Notes under the pieces: generated by a model
Database searches by the model: none
The model's input: only the letters and a program-made list of their open reading frames with translations
Told to the model about the DNA's origin: nothing
Assembly (NCBI GenBank): GCA_910589075.1
Contig: CAJUSK010000027.1
Location: forward strand, 1 to 61,428
DNA length: 61,428 nt
Reading direction: 5' to 3'
Origin: an uncultured Lachnospiraceae bacterium
GTDB taxonomy: Bacteria > Bacillota > Clostridia > Lachnospirales > Lachnospiraceae
Shown here: piece after piece, positions 50,391-59,321 of the stretch
Numbering within the stretch: the stretch's first letter is position 1
Layout: each line of letters opens with the position of its first letter
Made by a program: the position numbers and the translations under genes

Positions 50391-52139
50391 TCAGAATGTA
50401 AATGATTGGCAGACTGTGTGAATATATCCTGACTGGATGAAATCCCGGAAGATTTTTTCTATCATGTCTGTACTTTTCTGTATGGTATAGCATGTCTCTC
50501 CGGGGCCGGGTGGCCTCAGCATTCCCATATCAGCCATGACTGTAAGGCAGGGGAATACGGACCGGACGGATTGGGGGAAACCTATTTCTGTGAGCTTGCG
50601 GGAAAGCGTGCGTGGGGTGATTGTTTTACCGGGTCGTTCTCTCAGTAGTTTCATGGTAGCAATGAGGATTTCATTTCCCTGTTTGTTTATATTTTTGAGT
50701 GCATTGTCAGTTATGAACTGGGACAATCCATACTTCAATCGGATTTCTGTCTGACCTGCCTGGTCCACTTCGATTCGTTCAATCAGAATTTCCATATCTG
50801 TCCGGTCTGTTTTTTTGTTTTGGATAATATCTTCGAGAATAGCAGTGATGGAAGTTGATTTTTTTTCGGTGGAAAACATATCCGGATCTGCAGAAGTGAT
50901 TTCTCTGAACCTGCTTTCCAGAGCATTCAGGCGCCTTATCAGTTGCTGCTGAAGAGAATCATAGGCTTCTACGAAAAATTCTTTATTGTCAGGATGTTCG
51001 GTCATATCTTTAAGCTTTTGTGTGATCAGCATGTGAAGCTGATCTTTGATCTGTGTTATTTCACTTTGGATTGTATCTTCTGTCTCAGCAGAGCTTGCTT
51101 TTGGATGGATGGTTTCCTGCAAGGCTTGCTCCGTAAAACGATCACAGAGTACATTTCTGCACAACTGCATATAAACAGTGATATCTTCCATAAGATCCTG
51201 GTATTCAATCAGGTGCGCTTTTTCGCAAAACTGTCTGCCTTTTGTATTGTAAGTGCTGCAAATATAATATTTACGAATCCCTGTTGAGGTTTTACGCGTA
51301 ATTGGCGTAAGTTTGCTGCCGCAGTCACTGCAGTAAAGGCAGCTCCCAAACGGATCGGTCATATTGTTTCCGGGCACTGTTTTGTAGCTGCCTTTGTAGC
51401 CGGATTTTATACGTTTTTCCTTTAATTCCTGTACCAGATTATAAGTCCGGGTATCAATAATGGGAGGATGGTGGTCTGTAAACAGATAGTGGTTTTCTTT
51501 TGGAATACGCCTGTCTTTCCCGTGGACTGTATTTCTGGCCCGCTTTCCCAGCCGTAAGGTGCCTGTGTAAAAATCATTGTCCAGTATATTTTTTACCATT
51601 TCACCGGACCATTCCAGGGCAATATGTCGGTTGGTATCCTGTCCTTTTTCCAGTTCATGCTTTCTGCGGACCATTGATGGGGTAGGAACAGTTTGCTGCA
51701 TGAGGTAACGGGAAATTTTGCGATAGCCCAGACCCTGTATATACAGAGTATAAATCATTCTCACATAGTCCGCCTCTTCCGGTATGATTTCCAGTATTTC
51801 CTTGTTTTTTCCGGATCTTTTATAACCAAAAGGCGGCGGCGTTATCAGGGTGCCTTCTTTTTGCCGTGCATTTAATGCACGGCGTATTTTTTTACTGGTA
51901 TCTTTGATAGATCGTTCATTAAACCATGTGGTAATTCCGATCATATCATCTTCTGACTGCCGGGAATCATAGTGGTCATCAATGACAATGAGACGACGGT
52001 CCCACTCCCGGAACTGATCCAGCAGAAGGAGTATTTTGGCATTGTGGCGTCCCAGCCTGGAAAAATCTTTGACAAAAACGGTATCAATATCTTTGTCCAG
52101 ATCTTCCATCATCCTGGTAAAGCCAGGGCGGTCAAAAGG
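50391..52139 (-). pseudogene. TnpX-like large serine recombinase, N-terminus missing
   Basis: About 580 codons of a large serine recombinase begin at FDRPGFTRMMEDLDKD, that is, just after the catalytic-serine part. The remaining resolvase core (VKDFSRLGRHNAKI), recombinase domain (PPPFGYKRSG), zinc ribbon (CLYCSDCGSKL) and coiled C-terminus are intact. Upstream in frame there are only about 20 unrelated codons to a stop. The missing front closely matches the fragment at 53827-53985 on the opposite strand, so an inversion probably split the gene. The 3' end lies at the junction with the disrupted binding-protein gene, as expected at an element end. Confidence 0.75.
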
Positions 52140-52354
52140 TAGAGTCAGATAACGATACTTTTTTACAATCTTTGTTTTCTTCCCATGGATGATGTAATAT
52201 AATATAGATATACGATAGAACAGGATCTTAAAGCGTGAGTAAAGTTTCGGATAAGAAGTGGGATGAATACTGTGGACATGTTTTGCCGGGACTTCAGGAG
52301 TATCAGACGAATACTAACCTGGAAGGCGTTATTAAAATAAGAGGAGGAAGCTGT

Positions 52355-53314
52355 ATGAATGATTTCCTGATGAAACCTAAAATAGATTTTGCATTTAAAG
52401 AGATTATGATGGATGAGGCAGCGAGGGTTGGCTTTTTATCTGCCATGTTGAAAATTTCTCCGAAGGATATAACGGAAACAAGAATATTAAATACAAATCT
52501 CAGAAAACTGTATGAGGGTGAAAAGCAGGGGATTCTTGATGTAAGAATTTTAATGAATAATCACACGGAAATTGATATTGAAATACAACTGGCAACATTA
52601 AATGTATGGGCGGATCGTTCCCTGTTTTATCTCTCAAAATTATATACAGAACAAATCAGTGCGGGGGAGGATTATACCGTATTTAAGAAGTGTGTCAGTA
52701 TCAGCATTCTGGACTTTGAACTGTTTAAAGGAGAACAGGAGTTTTATTCCTGCTTTCATATCTGGGAAGATACACGGCGTATTCTCTACACGGACCATAT
52801 GGAATTTCATGTTCTGGAACTTCCGAAACTGCCAAAAGAATTAAAAGAGGACAGCAGTGATATTCTGTTATGGGCAAGATTCATCAATGCGGAGCGAAAG
52901 GAGGATTTTGATATGATTGCGACAAAGAATCCGTATATAGGAAGCGCTTACCGTAAGCTGCAGGTTATCAGTCAGGACAGGCAAAAACGCATGGAATATG
53001 AAGCGCGTGAAAAGGCGCTCAGAGATTATAATCAGTTGATGTTGGAAGCTGAACAGCGTGGAATGGAACAAGGAATCCAACAGGGAATGGAACAAGGAAT
53101 CCAACAGGGAATGGAGCAGGGTATCCAACAGGGAGTGAAACAAGGCATCTTGCGGGGAATTCAGGAATTGATACTGGATAATCTGGAGGAGCAGATCTCC
53201 CATGAAAGGATACTGGCCAAGTTGCAAAAACGGTTTGGGTTATCAGAAGAGAGTGCAAAGGAGCAGCTTTGCAATATGCTTAATGAAAGGATGGCTGACA
53301 GAAAGGAGCGTTGA
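52355..53314 (+). CDS. Rpn-family PD-(D/E)XK nuclease/putative transposase
   Basis: The Rpn family are recombination-promoting endonucleases with a PD-(D/E)XK core. The start I prefer is ATG 52355 after AGAGGAGGA (319 residues); the frame stays open up to GTG 52235. Seen are KPKIDFAFKEIM at the N-terminus, and GILDVRILMNNHTEIDIEIQLA (about 58-80), holding the D...ExQ catalytic series, followed by RSLFYLSKLYTEQI. A C-terminal array of MEQGIQQG octads (nt about 53060-53140) forms a coiled linker. It lies within the segment that seems to have inverted inside the tnpX element. Confidence 0.85.
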   Translation: MNDFLMKPKIDFAFKEIMMDEAARVGFLSAMLKISPKDITETRILNTNLRKLYEGEKQGILDVRILMNNHTEIDIEIQLATLNVWADRSLFYLSKLYTEQISAGEDYTVFKKCVSISILDFELFKGEQEFYSCFHIWEDTRRILYTDHMEFHVLELPKLPKELKEDSSDILLWARFINAERKEDFDMIATKNPYIGSAYRKLQVISQDRQKRMEYEAREKALRDYNQLMLEAEQRGMEQGIQQGMEQGIQQGMEQGIQQGVKQGILRGIQELILDNLEEQISHERILAKLQKRFGLSEESAKEQLCNMLNERMADRKER

Positions 53315-53638
53315 GCTGTATGAGCCATACCGGGTTGCGTTTCACCAGGTGCTTGTTTATATTGTCTGTGAGCCGGACGCGTATGAAAATTATGGTACGT
53401 TTAGGCAGTAATCGTGACTGTAATATTGTAGAAAACAATCGTTGGCTGGATTCCATTGCGGTCAGACGGGACAAGACCCTGTACAAGCATTATCAGGTAT
53501 GCACATATGATTTTATGTATCATCTCTGTATCGTATGATATGGAATGCGATTTGTCTTCGGCCAGTGACTGGGGGGGAATAGCGTATGAGCCTTTGCTCA
53601 TAAACTGTAGTATTGATTGTAAGAACAGGAGGAGACTC
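53315..53638. other. Gap without recognised gene
   Basis: Short open frames cross this stretch but none has a ribosome site or family resemblance. A small hairpin ATGAGC/GCTCAT (53586-53601) precedes tnpW. Confidence 0.4.
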
Positions 53639-53821
53639 ATGCAAAATCAGAAGACAATACGGCCTGCAGAATATAAAATCGGAAAGACTCTGTATTATGT
53701 AAGTTCGTTTGCAAGTGAATCTGCAAAGGATACAATGGTTCAAAAAGTAAATAAGCTGCTCAGTAAAGATATGGAATTGTACATATCGGATACTCTGACA
53801 GAAGGCGCCGGGCCGGGGTGA
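53639..53821 (+). CDS. tnpW: Transposon-encoded protein TnpW
   Basis: The 60-residue protein starts at ATG 53639 after AGGAGGAG; a longer frame from 53456 has no site. It matches the small TnpW proteins that precede tnpX in Tn4451-like and conjugative elements of Clostridia: RPAEYKIGKTLYYVSSFASESAKDT, KVNKLLS. Its role is unknown. The stop overlaps a GTG that could start the recombinase fragment, so the two were one operon. Confidence 0.75.
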   Translation: MQNQKTIRPAEYKIGKTLYYVSSFASESAKDTMVQKVNKLLSKDMELYISDTLTEGAGPG

Positions 53822-53826
53822 GTAAA

Positions 53827-53985
53827 ATGGAACAGGGAAAAAAAATAACCGCTTTATACTGCAGATTAAGTCAGGAGGATATGCGGACCGGTGAAAGCGA
53901 AAGTATACAGAATCAAAAATTGATTTTACAGAAATATGCGGATGAACATCATTTTCTCAATACACGTTTTTACATAGATATGTAA
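53827..53985 (+). pseudogene. N-terminal fragment of the TnpX-like serine recombinase
   Basis: 52 codons encode ITALYCRLSQED.. with the catalytic Ser15, then GESESIQNQK and HFLNTRFYID, and stop at TAA. A serine recombinase would continue with D-G-x-S-G-T-x-F-x-RPGF; instead unrelated sequence begins. The fragment ends where the minus-strand piece at 52139 begins in protein terms, with about 7 residues lost. GTG 53818 is an alternative start. Confidence 0.75.
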
Positions 53986-54195
53986 ACTGCTGATTTGCTA
54001 CAAGGACAGCTTGTTCTTCACAGAATGGTTGGGAATTGAAGGCAGATTGTTTCGGTTGAACACAGAAAAAAATGAGATATGAATAGTGACAGGCCTGCGG
54101 CACATAAGATGTCGTAGGCAATTTTTTTGGCATTGAGGATGGAATGACGGATTCTCCCGGTGTCACATGAGTATATGGTTCAGAGGTGAAAAAGA

Positions 54196-54372
54196 ATGAT
54201 GAGTGATGAAGAGTTCCGGGCGGAATTGCGGTATCGCATGTCTCTTTCGGCAGCCAGAACCATGCTGGAAGAAGGCATTATTTCAAAAGAGGAATTCTCG
54301 GAGATAGATGCGGTTTTGCTGGAAAAACACAGACCGGTTGTGAGTACGCTGCTGGCCGGAAAACCTCTGTAA
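54196..54372 (+). CDS. Small SHOCT-like protein
   Basis: The 58-residue product (MMSDEEFRAELRYRMSL...) starts after GAGGTG. It carries the short two-helix SHOCT-like pattern LEEGIISKEEFSEIDAVLLEK. Genes like this commonly sit just before serine recombinases of Clostridia conjugative elements, as here, 64 nt before the recombinase. Function unknown. Confidence 0.7.
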   Translation: MMSDEEFRAELRYRMSLSAARTMLEEGIISKEEFSEIDAVLLEKHRPVVSTLLAGKPL

Positions 54373-54436
54373 ATACAGCTCTGACAGAGGAAGACTGTAT
54401 TATGATTTGTACCGGTTTCACGGGAAGGAGAATACT

Positions 54437-55915
54437 GTGGGAAAAAGTGTGATTGTAATACCTCCAACAGAAAAAAAATGTATGGTGGATACGAATGTAC
54501 CAGGTGATGGGAAAAAGCGTCGGGTAGCTGTTTATGCCCGTGTCTCCACAGACCATGAGGAACAACAAAGCAGTTATGAGGCGCAGATCGCATATTATAC
54601 GGATTATATCAAACGCCGGAAGGACTGGGAATTGGCAGCGGTATATTCCGATGAGGGTATAACCGGCTGTAATACAAAAAAACGGGATGGATTTAACCGG
54701 ATGGTGCAGGATGCCCTTTCCGGCGGTGTGGATCTGATTGTAACAAAAAGTGTGTCAAGGTTTGCCAGAAATACGGTGGATAGCCTTATTACAATCCGGA
54801 AACTGAAAGAAAAAAATGTGGAATGCTTTTTTGAAAAAGAAAATATCTGGACTTTTGACGGCAGAGGTGAATTGCTTCTCACCATTATGTCTTCGCTGGC
54901 GCAGGAGGAAAGCAGAAGTATTTCTCAAAACTGTACCTGGGGACAGCGGAAGCGTTTTGCTGACGGAAAGGCAACGGTGCCGTTTGGGCGGTTTCTGGGA
55001 TATGACAGGGGCAGTGACGGGAATCTTGTGATAAATGAAGAGCAGGCTGCTGTTGTCCGACGGATTTACGGACTTTTTTTACAGGGGCATTCACCCCATG
55101 GGATTGCAAAGCTGCTGACAGCAGAGGGGATTCCGACACCGGGCGGTATGGATGTGTGGCCGTCAAGTACGGTAAAAAGTATTCTTACAAATGAAAAATA
55201 TAAAGGAGATGCTCTGTTGCAGAAAGTATATACGGTGGATTTTCTGACCAAACGGAAAAAGGTAAATCAGGGGGAAGTCGCGCAGTATTATGTGGAAGGC
55301 AGCCACCCGGCGATTATTGCCCCAGTCCTGTTTGATGAGGTACAGAGCCGGATGGCATTACAATATCATGTGAAAGGCCGCAGAAGCTGTGGCAGTATAT
55401 TTTCCGGAAGAATCAAATGTGGCGATTGTGGAGGCTGGTATGGCCCAAAAGTCTGGCATTCAGGCAGCAAATATCAAAAATCTGTGTGGCAGTGCAACCA
55501 TAGATTTGACGGTGAGAGAAAATGCAGTTCTCCATACCTGGAGGAAGATACCATCAAAGTACGTTTTCTGAAAGCCGTACATACCATTTTTCAGGAAATG
55601 GAAAATTTGATGGAAGACTGTTCCATCATCAAAGACCGGCTGTACTGTATGAGAACCTGTATACGGGGTAAAGTGGGCGCAGACGAATGTCCTGTGGGAG
55701 CAAAGAAGGAAACCGGTCATACAGAACCAGGGAAAGTGCAGGGGCAGGCAGGATGGACGGAGATTGAAAGATTCATTTCAAAGTTGGAAAAGCAAAAGGA
55801 TCTGCCTGCGGATTTCAACCAGGAGGACTGGTATAGTCTGGTTGAGTATGTCACTGTATATAGCCGGGAGGATATCGGTTTTACTTTTAAAAACGGAAGA
55901 GAAGTCAGAACATAA
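54437..55915 (+). CDS. Large serine recombinase
   Basis: A complete serine recombinase of 492 residues starts at GTG 54437, 7 nt after AAGGAG. The catalytic Ser (about 37) is in VAVYARVSTDHEEQQSS, with DEGITGCNTKKRDGFNRM and VTKSVSRFARNTVD completing the resolvase domain. A recombinase domain (PFGRFLGYDRG, EGIPTPGG), zinc ribbon (CGDCGGWYGP ... CNHRFDGERKC) and a C-terminal VEYVTVYSREDIGFTF follow. It differs from the broken tnpX nearby, so the region holds at least two recombinase lineages. It may mobilise this segment. Confidence 0.92.
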   Translation: MGKSVIVIPPTEKKCMVDTNVPGDGKKRRVAVYARVSTDHEEQQSSYEAQIAYYTDYIKRRKDWELAAVYSDEGITGCNTKKRDGFNRMVQDALSGGVDLIVTKSVSRFARNTVDSLITIRKLKEKNVECFFEKENIWTFDGRGELLLTIMSSLAQEESRSISQNCTWGQRKRFADGKATVPFGRFLGYDRGSDGNLVINEEQAAVVRRIYGLFLQGHSPHGIAKLLTAEGIPTPGGMDVWPSSTVKSILTNEKYKGDALLQKVYTVDFLTKRKKVNQGEVAQYYVEGSHPAIIAPVLFDEVQSRMALQYHVKGRRSCGSIFSGRIKCGDCGGWYGPKVWHSGSKYQKSVWQCNHRFDGERKCSSPYLEEDTIKVRFLKAVHTIFQEMENLMEDCSIIKDRLYCMRTCIRGKVGADECPVGAKKETGHTEPGKVQGQAGWTEIERFISKLEKQKDLPADFNQEDWYSLVEYVTVYSREDIGFTFKNGREVRT

Positions 55916-55922
55916 AAGATTC

Positions 55923-55975
55923 CCGCCGGATGGTGCTGGTGTGGCAAACCTTGCTGTGACAGCGCCGTCCGGCGG
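55923..55975 (-). terminator. Long hairpin terminator
   Basis: CCGCCGGA-t-GGTGCTG pairs with CAGCGCC-g-TCCGGCGG. On the minus strand it is followed by AATCTTTTAT and closes the gene at 55998-56840. Confidence 0.65.
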
Positions 55976-55997
55976 AAAAACCGGATGTTAAATTCAT

Positions 55998-56840
55998 TTA
56001 TGCTTCCAGAAGATAATATTTGGCAAAATCCAGTAAAGGTGCCTGTCTGCCACATTCCGGACAAGTATAAGTGCCATAAAAATAAAGAATCAGTTCTTTG
56101 GCGGGCTGATTGTCCAGCTTATCCAACAGACCGGTGAGCCAGCACAGAGGGTCGTCAAAAGAGTGACCATCCCAGGTTGGTGCACTGGCAGGAGTAATTT
56201 GTCTTTGCATCTCAGAATCTGTCATTGCATGGTCTTCATCACAGAAATCACAGTCCGGGCAAAGCAGATAACATTCTTCCCAACAGGACATACACAGTAT
56301 ATTGGCAAAGGAAGATTCACCCATGATGGCCAGCAGGCCAGTCAGGAAATAAGTGAGTATATGATCGTCCTGCCGGCTCAGTTGCTCCAGATTGTTCAGG
56401 ACAAACTCCTGTGCCAGTTCCCGCAGGCGAAGAATGGCAGCCTGGTGGCTGGCTGTGATTTCTTCCGCCGCAGGTTCCATGTTGCAGGTTTCATGTGTTT
56501 CCGGTAAATCTGTTGCCAGAATGACGCCGGCCTGTGACAAAATATTCAGTTGCCATTGAAAATTATCCGCAGCCTTTTTCTGCTCTAAAAGTTTTACTAT
56601 GTAGGGCAGAGCAAGATACTGCGCACTGTAAAAGGACATTTGGTGGGAGAGACTTTCACAAAGATTGTCAAAAGCAATCTGTTCATCATCTTTTTCCTCA
56701 AAGTCCAGACGGCGCAGTTTATTCTGGGATGTTACAGGCGCTGCACCCATGAGCAGCTTGATTTCCGGACAGACATTGCCATAAGCACCGGTGTGGATTT
56801 CCCAGAGTGGAGAATCGAAAGGTAATAATTGCATTTCCAT
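55998..56840 (-). CDS. Unrecognised 280-residue protein with Cys clusters
   Basis: Mostly helical (about 1-160), with repeated helix-turn patterns such as YSAQYLALPYIVKLLEQKK that suggest a HEAT-like scaffold. A Cys-rich part follows (ILCMSCWEECYLLCPDCDFCDEDH, about 180-203), and a final CPECGRQ near 265; these could bind zinc. The style (leading acidic helical repeats with Cys knuckles, isolated in an accessory region) recalls immunity proteins of polymorphic toxins, but no toxin is next to it. GGAGGT precedes the start. Function not assigned. Confidence 0.6.
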   Translation of the reverse strand: MEMQLLPFDSPLWEIHTGAYGNVCPEIKLLMGAAPVTSQNKLRRLDFEEKDDEQIAFDNLCESLSHQMSFYSAQYLALPYIVKLLEQKKAADNFQWQLNILSQAGVILATDLPETHETCNMEPAAEEITASHQAAILRLRELAQEFVLNNLEQLSRQDDHILTYFLTGLLAIMGESSFANILCMSCWEECYLLCPDCDFCDEDHAMTDSEMQRQITPASAPTWDGHSFDDPLCWLTGLLDKLDNQPAKELILYFYGTYTCPECGRQAPLLDFAKYYLLEA

Positions 56841-56906
56841 TGTGTAACCTCCTGTGTGTTTAAAATGCTGATGTCAGAGAATTGTTTCTGCCTCAGCTTT
56901 TTTATT

Positions 56907-56986
56907 TATGACAATAGAAAGTTTGCAAAGCGTGCTTTCTATTGTTTATGACAATAGAAAGTTTACAAAGTGAGCTTTCTATTGTT
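56907..56986 (+). repeat. Two near-perfect tandem 40-bp palindromic repeats
   Basis: Both copies have full ACAATAGAAAG/CTTTCTATTGT stems; inner parts are TGC-AAA-GCG and TAC-AAA-GTG-like (the second reads TTTACAAAGTGA). These are the best-preserved copies in the window. Confidence 0.88.
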
Positions 56987-57243
56987 TTGGGACGTAGTGT
57001 TATAAAGTGTACCGTTACTTTTATAAAAATTTTCATTGTATACAAACTGTTTATGCTTTGGATGCATTGTGTAGAGTGATTATACCATAGATACGGGGAT
57101 CCTTCCATAGTCTGATGGTACGTTTAGGAGAATGGGATGAAGAATACCTGTGTGCTATATCTATATCCTATTTGGGCATTTGTCTCCTTGCTGTGGATAT
57201 GTGGATAAAGTCTTTTTCATATGCCCTGTCACTACTGCCAAGT
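56987..57243. other. Gap without recognised gene
   Basis: AT-rich sequence with only short frames. No ribosome site, terminator or family match was seen. Confidence 0.4.
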
Positions 57244-57281
57244 GTCCAGATATAACGAACTTTCGTCCAGATACAACAAAC
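57244..57281 (+). promoter_or_regulatory. Pair of 17-bp direct repeats spaced 21 bp
   Basis: GTCCAGATATAACGAAC (57244-57260) and GTCCAGATACAACAAAC (57265-57281) start exactly 21 bp apart, two helical turns. Tandem sites at this spacing are typical of LytTR regulators, and a LytTR remnant lies 140 nt downstream. The bases do not clearly match a known LytTR consensus. Confidence 0.4.
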
Positions 57282-57420
57282 GTTCTTCATTTTTATCGTT
57301 ACTTGCCGATAAATTATATGGACGGGGAATGATAATCCTGATTGACCATAAAACATGGATAAAAGGTGGGGCTGATTGAATATAGCGGTTTGAGATGATG
57401 AAGATAACATACGCAGTTAT

Positions 57421-57582
57421 ATGAAGAAACGGATCGAACTATTGGATATGCGGAAAGGATTTTTCCGGATTCATAAAGGGTATCCGATCAACATGAAATG
57501 TGTGGAACAATACAGCCGGATACAAGTGCAGGTGAAAAACAATAGACAGCACGCTTCGCGAACTATCTATTGTCATGAATAA
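57421..57582 (+). pseudogene. C-terminal remnant of a LytTR DNA-binding protein
   Basis: The 53 codons include LLDMRKGFFRIHKGYPINMKCVEQYS, which fits the second half of a LytTR domain (the FxRIHxGYxVNxxxV motif). The receiver and first half are gone, and the last 14 codons are supplied by an inverted copy of the 40-bp repeat, which has replaced the true end. No ribosome site is seen. It is probably not expressed as a working regulator. Confidence 0.5.
57539..57578 (-). repeat. 40-bp palindromic repeat, inverted
   Basis: CAATAGACAG/CTATCTATTG with inner CGC-TTC-GCG (GCG-GAA-CGC on the other strand), followed by TCATGAATAAAAAGG. Outer and inner stems both carry paired changes relative to the common form. 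Confidence 0.82.
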
Positions 57583-57687
57583 AAAGGCATCCGGCGGCGG
57601 CATCCGGTGCCTGTGAGGCAAATGTGAAGATGGAATCTTATAAACGGTGAGTCACTGATTGACTACAGAAAATGGAGGATTGAAAAA

Positions 57688-58359
57688 ATGGCTGTTAGCA
57701 ATATAGGACAAAATGATTATCAGAATAAAATGGCAACAACAGAAAATGTAAACAATACAGAAAAATGCCCGTTGGAGAAAACAGGAAATACGAAGGAATT
57801 ATCGGAAGCGGAAGAAATGGAACTGTTCAAAAAGGAATTTTATGCCGAGCTTGAGAGGGTACCAAAGAATGGGACAATTATGAATCTGGCTGTAAATATA
57901 TCGGAGAAAGCTTTTGAAAATATGAAAGCTGACCCGGAATACAGAGCAAAGATAATGTCACTGCTTCAGCGTGATATTACATCATCTTTTGCTCCGCTAA
58001 AAGCGTCATTACTCATAACGGTAGGCGCAACCGAGAGAGATTACAGGGGAGATTCATGGTCTGGTCCCAATAACGATTCAGAATTTTTTGCACGTTCGCA
58101 GAACAGTTTTTACAAGAAGACGAGTGGGCGGAGAGCGGAGAAGAAGGAGCTGCTGGAAAAATATTTGGAACAGAGGGCAAAGGCTAAAAAACAGCAGCAG
58201 GCATTATTGGATAAAAAGATTGCGAAAGCAGAGCAGGAGAGAAGCAGGCTGCAAAAAGCGCGGATCGTTAAAAAACAGATGGCGGCTGCATCCGGCGCCT
58301 ATGAATCAAATGCAGTGATGGGAGAAGCTGCAACAGGCGGCGGTTTCAGACCGGTATAG
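57688..58359 (+). CDS. DUF6033 family protein
   Basis: The 223-residue soluble protein starts after TGGAGGATTG. The N-terminus is Asn/Gln/Thr-rich. A middle domain reads ELFKKEFYAELERVPKNGTIMNLAVNISEKAFENM, and the C-terminus is a long Lys/Gln/Arg coiled coil (KKELLEKYLEQRAKAKKQQQ) ending GGGFRPV. This matches a Lachnospiraceae family catalogued as DUF6033; its function is unknown. No signal peptide. No operon partner is evident. Confidence 0.65.
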   Translation: MAVSNIGQNDYQNKMATTENVNNTEKCPLEKTGNTKELSEAEEMELFKKEFYAELERVPKNGTIMNLAVNISEKAFENMKADPEYRAKIMSLLQRDITSSFAPLKASLLITVGATERDYRGDSWSGPNNDSEFFARSQNSFYKKTSGRRAEKKELLEKYLEQRAKAKKQQQALLDKKIAKAEQERSRLQKARIVKKQMAAASGAYESNAVMGEAATGGGFRPV

Positions 58360-58586
58360 GTTATCATGGAATCATCCACAGGCACGGTTCATAGGCTGCC
58401 GGATCGGATGCTTACAAACAGCCTGGGGACAGACGACACTGGTGAACTATGCTCCCTGTCTATGATGGAAAATATAGCAGGATTTTCATATGATTTGAAA
58501 AGTGATATACTAATCTATCAACGGAAAACTTGTTTCAAGATATGGGAGATTTTAAAATAAATATAAATTTGTATAGGAGGACTATC

Positions 58587-59015
58587 ATGCTTGACACAAT
58601 ACCTAAGGCAGAAGAGATGACATCTTTAGTCGGCGAAACGCTATATGATATATGGAAGAAATTATGTGATTTAATTGATGAGAATTATGATATGGATCAT
58701 TTATGGAACAAAGGCGGTAAAGCATGGAAATATGAGTATAAATACCGTCGGGGTGGTAAAACGCTATGTGCATTATATGCAAGAGAAAACTGTATAGGGT
58801 TTATGATTATCTTTGGAAAAGACGAACAATCAACATATGAAGCTGACAGGGATAATTATTCAAAAGAAGTGCAGAGAATCTATGATGAGACAAAGACTTA
58901 TCGGGATGGCAAATGGCTTATGTTTGAACCGGTGGATACAAATTTATTTGATGATTTTATTCGATTACTACGAATCAAAAGAAAACCAAACAAAAAACAG
59001 GCTGGCATAACATGA
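58587..59015 (+). CDS. DUF3788-like protein
   Basis: The 142-residue protein starts at ATG 58587, 5 nt after AGGAGG. It shows LWNKGGKAWKYEYKYRRGGKTLCALYARENCIGFMIIFGKDE and a DGKWLMFEPVD C-terminal part, the usual form of DUF3788, a small alpha/beta fold related to YdeI-like/DUF1801 proteins. Biological role unknown. A YdeI-type gene lies 300 nt away in the opposite direction. Confidence 0.72.
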   Translation: MLDTIPKAEEMTSLVGETLYDIWKKLCDLIDENYDMDHLWNKGGKAWKYEYKYRRGGKTLCALYARENCIGFMIIFGKDEQSTYEADRDNYSKEVQRIYDETKTYRDGKWLMFEPVDTNLFDDFIRLLRIKRKPNKKQAGIT

Positions 59016-59022
59016 CAACTGT

Positions 59023-59271
59023 ATGAGAGAGTTTCCTGATTGTAAAGGAGGCTGTTTTCGGCTGATTTCTGCTTCCGGAAAAAATGTGGCGGCAGAAGCT
59101 GTAATAAGCGGGATTTATGGCATTTGTCTTGAGAATAACGTTTTAAAATTTATGGAGGATCAGGTATTATACAGAGATCAGCCGATACAAAATGAACAGT
59201 TTAAACCTGTTGCTTTTCAGGCAGAACATCGTTTTTATTGTGAAGATGGAAAATTGCCTGAAAATATATAA
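59023..59271 (+). CDS. Short unrecognised frame, possibly a fragment
   Basis: 82 codons follow the DUF3788 gene after 7 nt, without a good ribosome site. The product (SGKNVAAEAVISGIYGICLENN, then CEDGKLPENI at the end) looks like the end of a small beta-rich protein. It may be a decayed gene; I do not recognise it. Confidence 0.35.
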   Translation: MREFPDCKGGCFRLISASGKNVAAEAVISGIYGICLENNVLKFMEDQVLYRDQPIQNEQFKPVAFQAEHRFYCEDGKLPENI

Positions 59272-59321
59272 TTAAAACTGTAAAAAATTAATGGAAAATA
59301 GATATGTATAAAAATAACCCC

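Noticed and set aside
52100..53990. Programmed (phase-variable) inversion with matching inverted repeats
   Set aside because: I found no clear inverted repeat shared by the sequences around 52140 and 53985, and some recombinase codons are missing, so a clean reversible switch is not supported.
58366..58560. 64-codon frame after the DUF6033 gene
   Set aside because: No ribosome site, no resemblance, and it ends just before a well-supported DUF3788 start.
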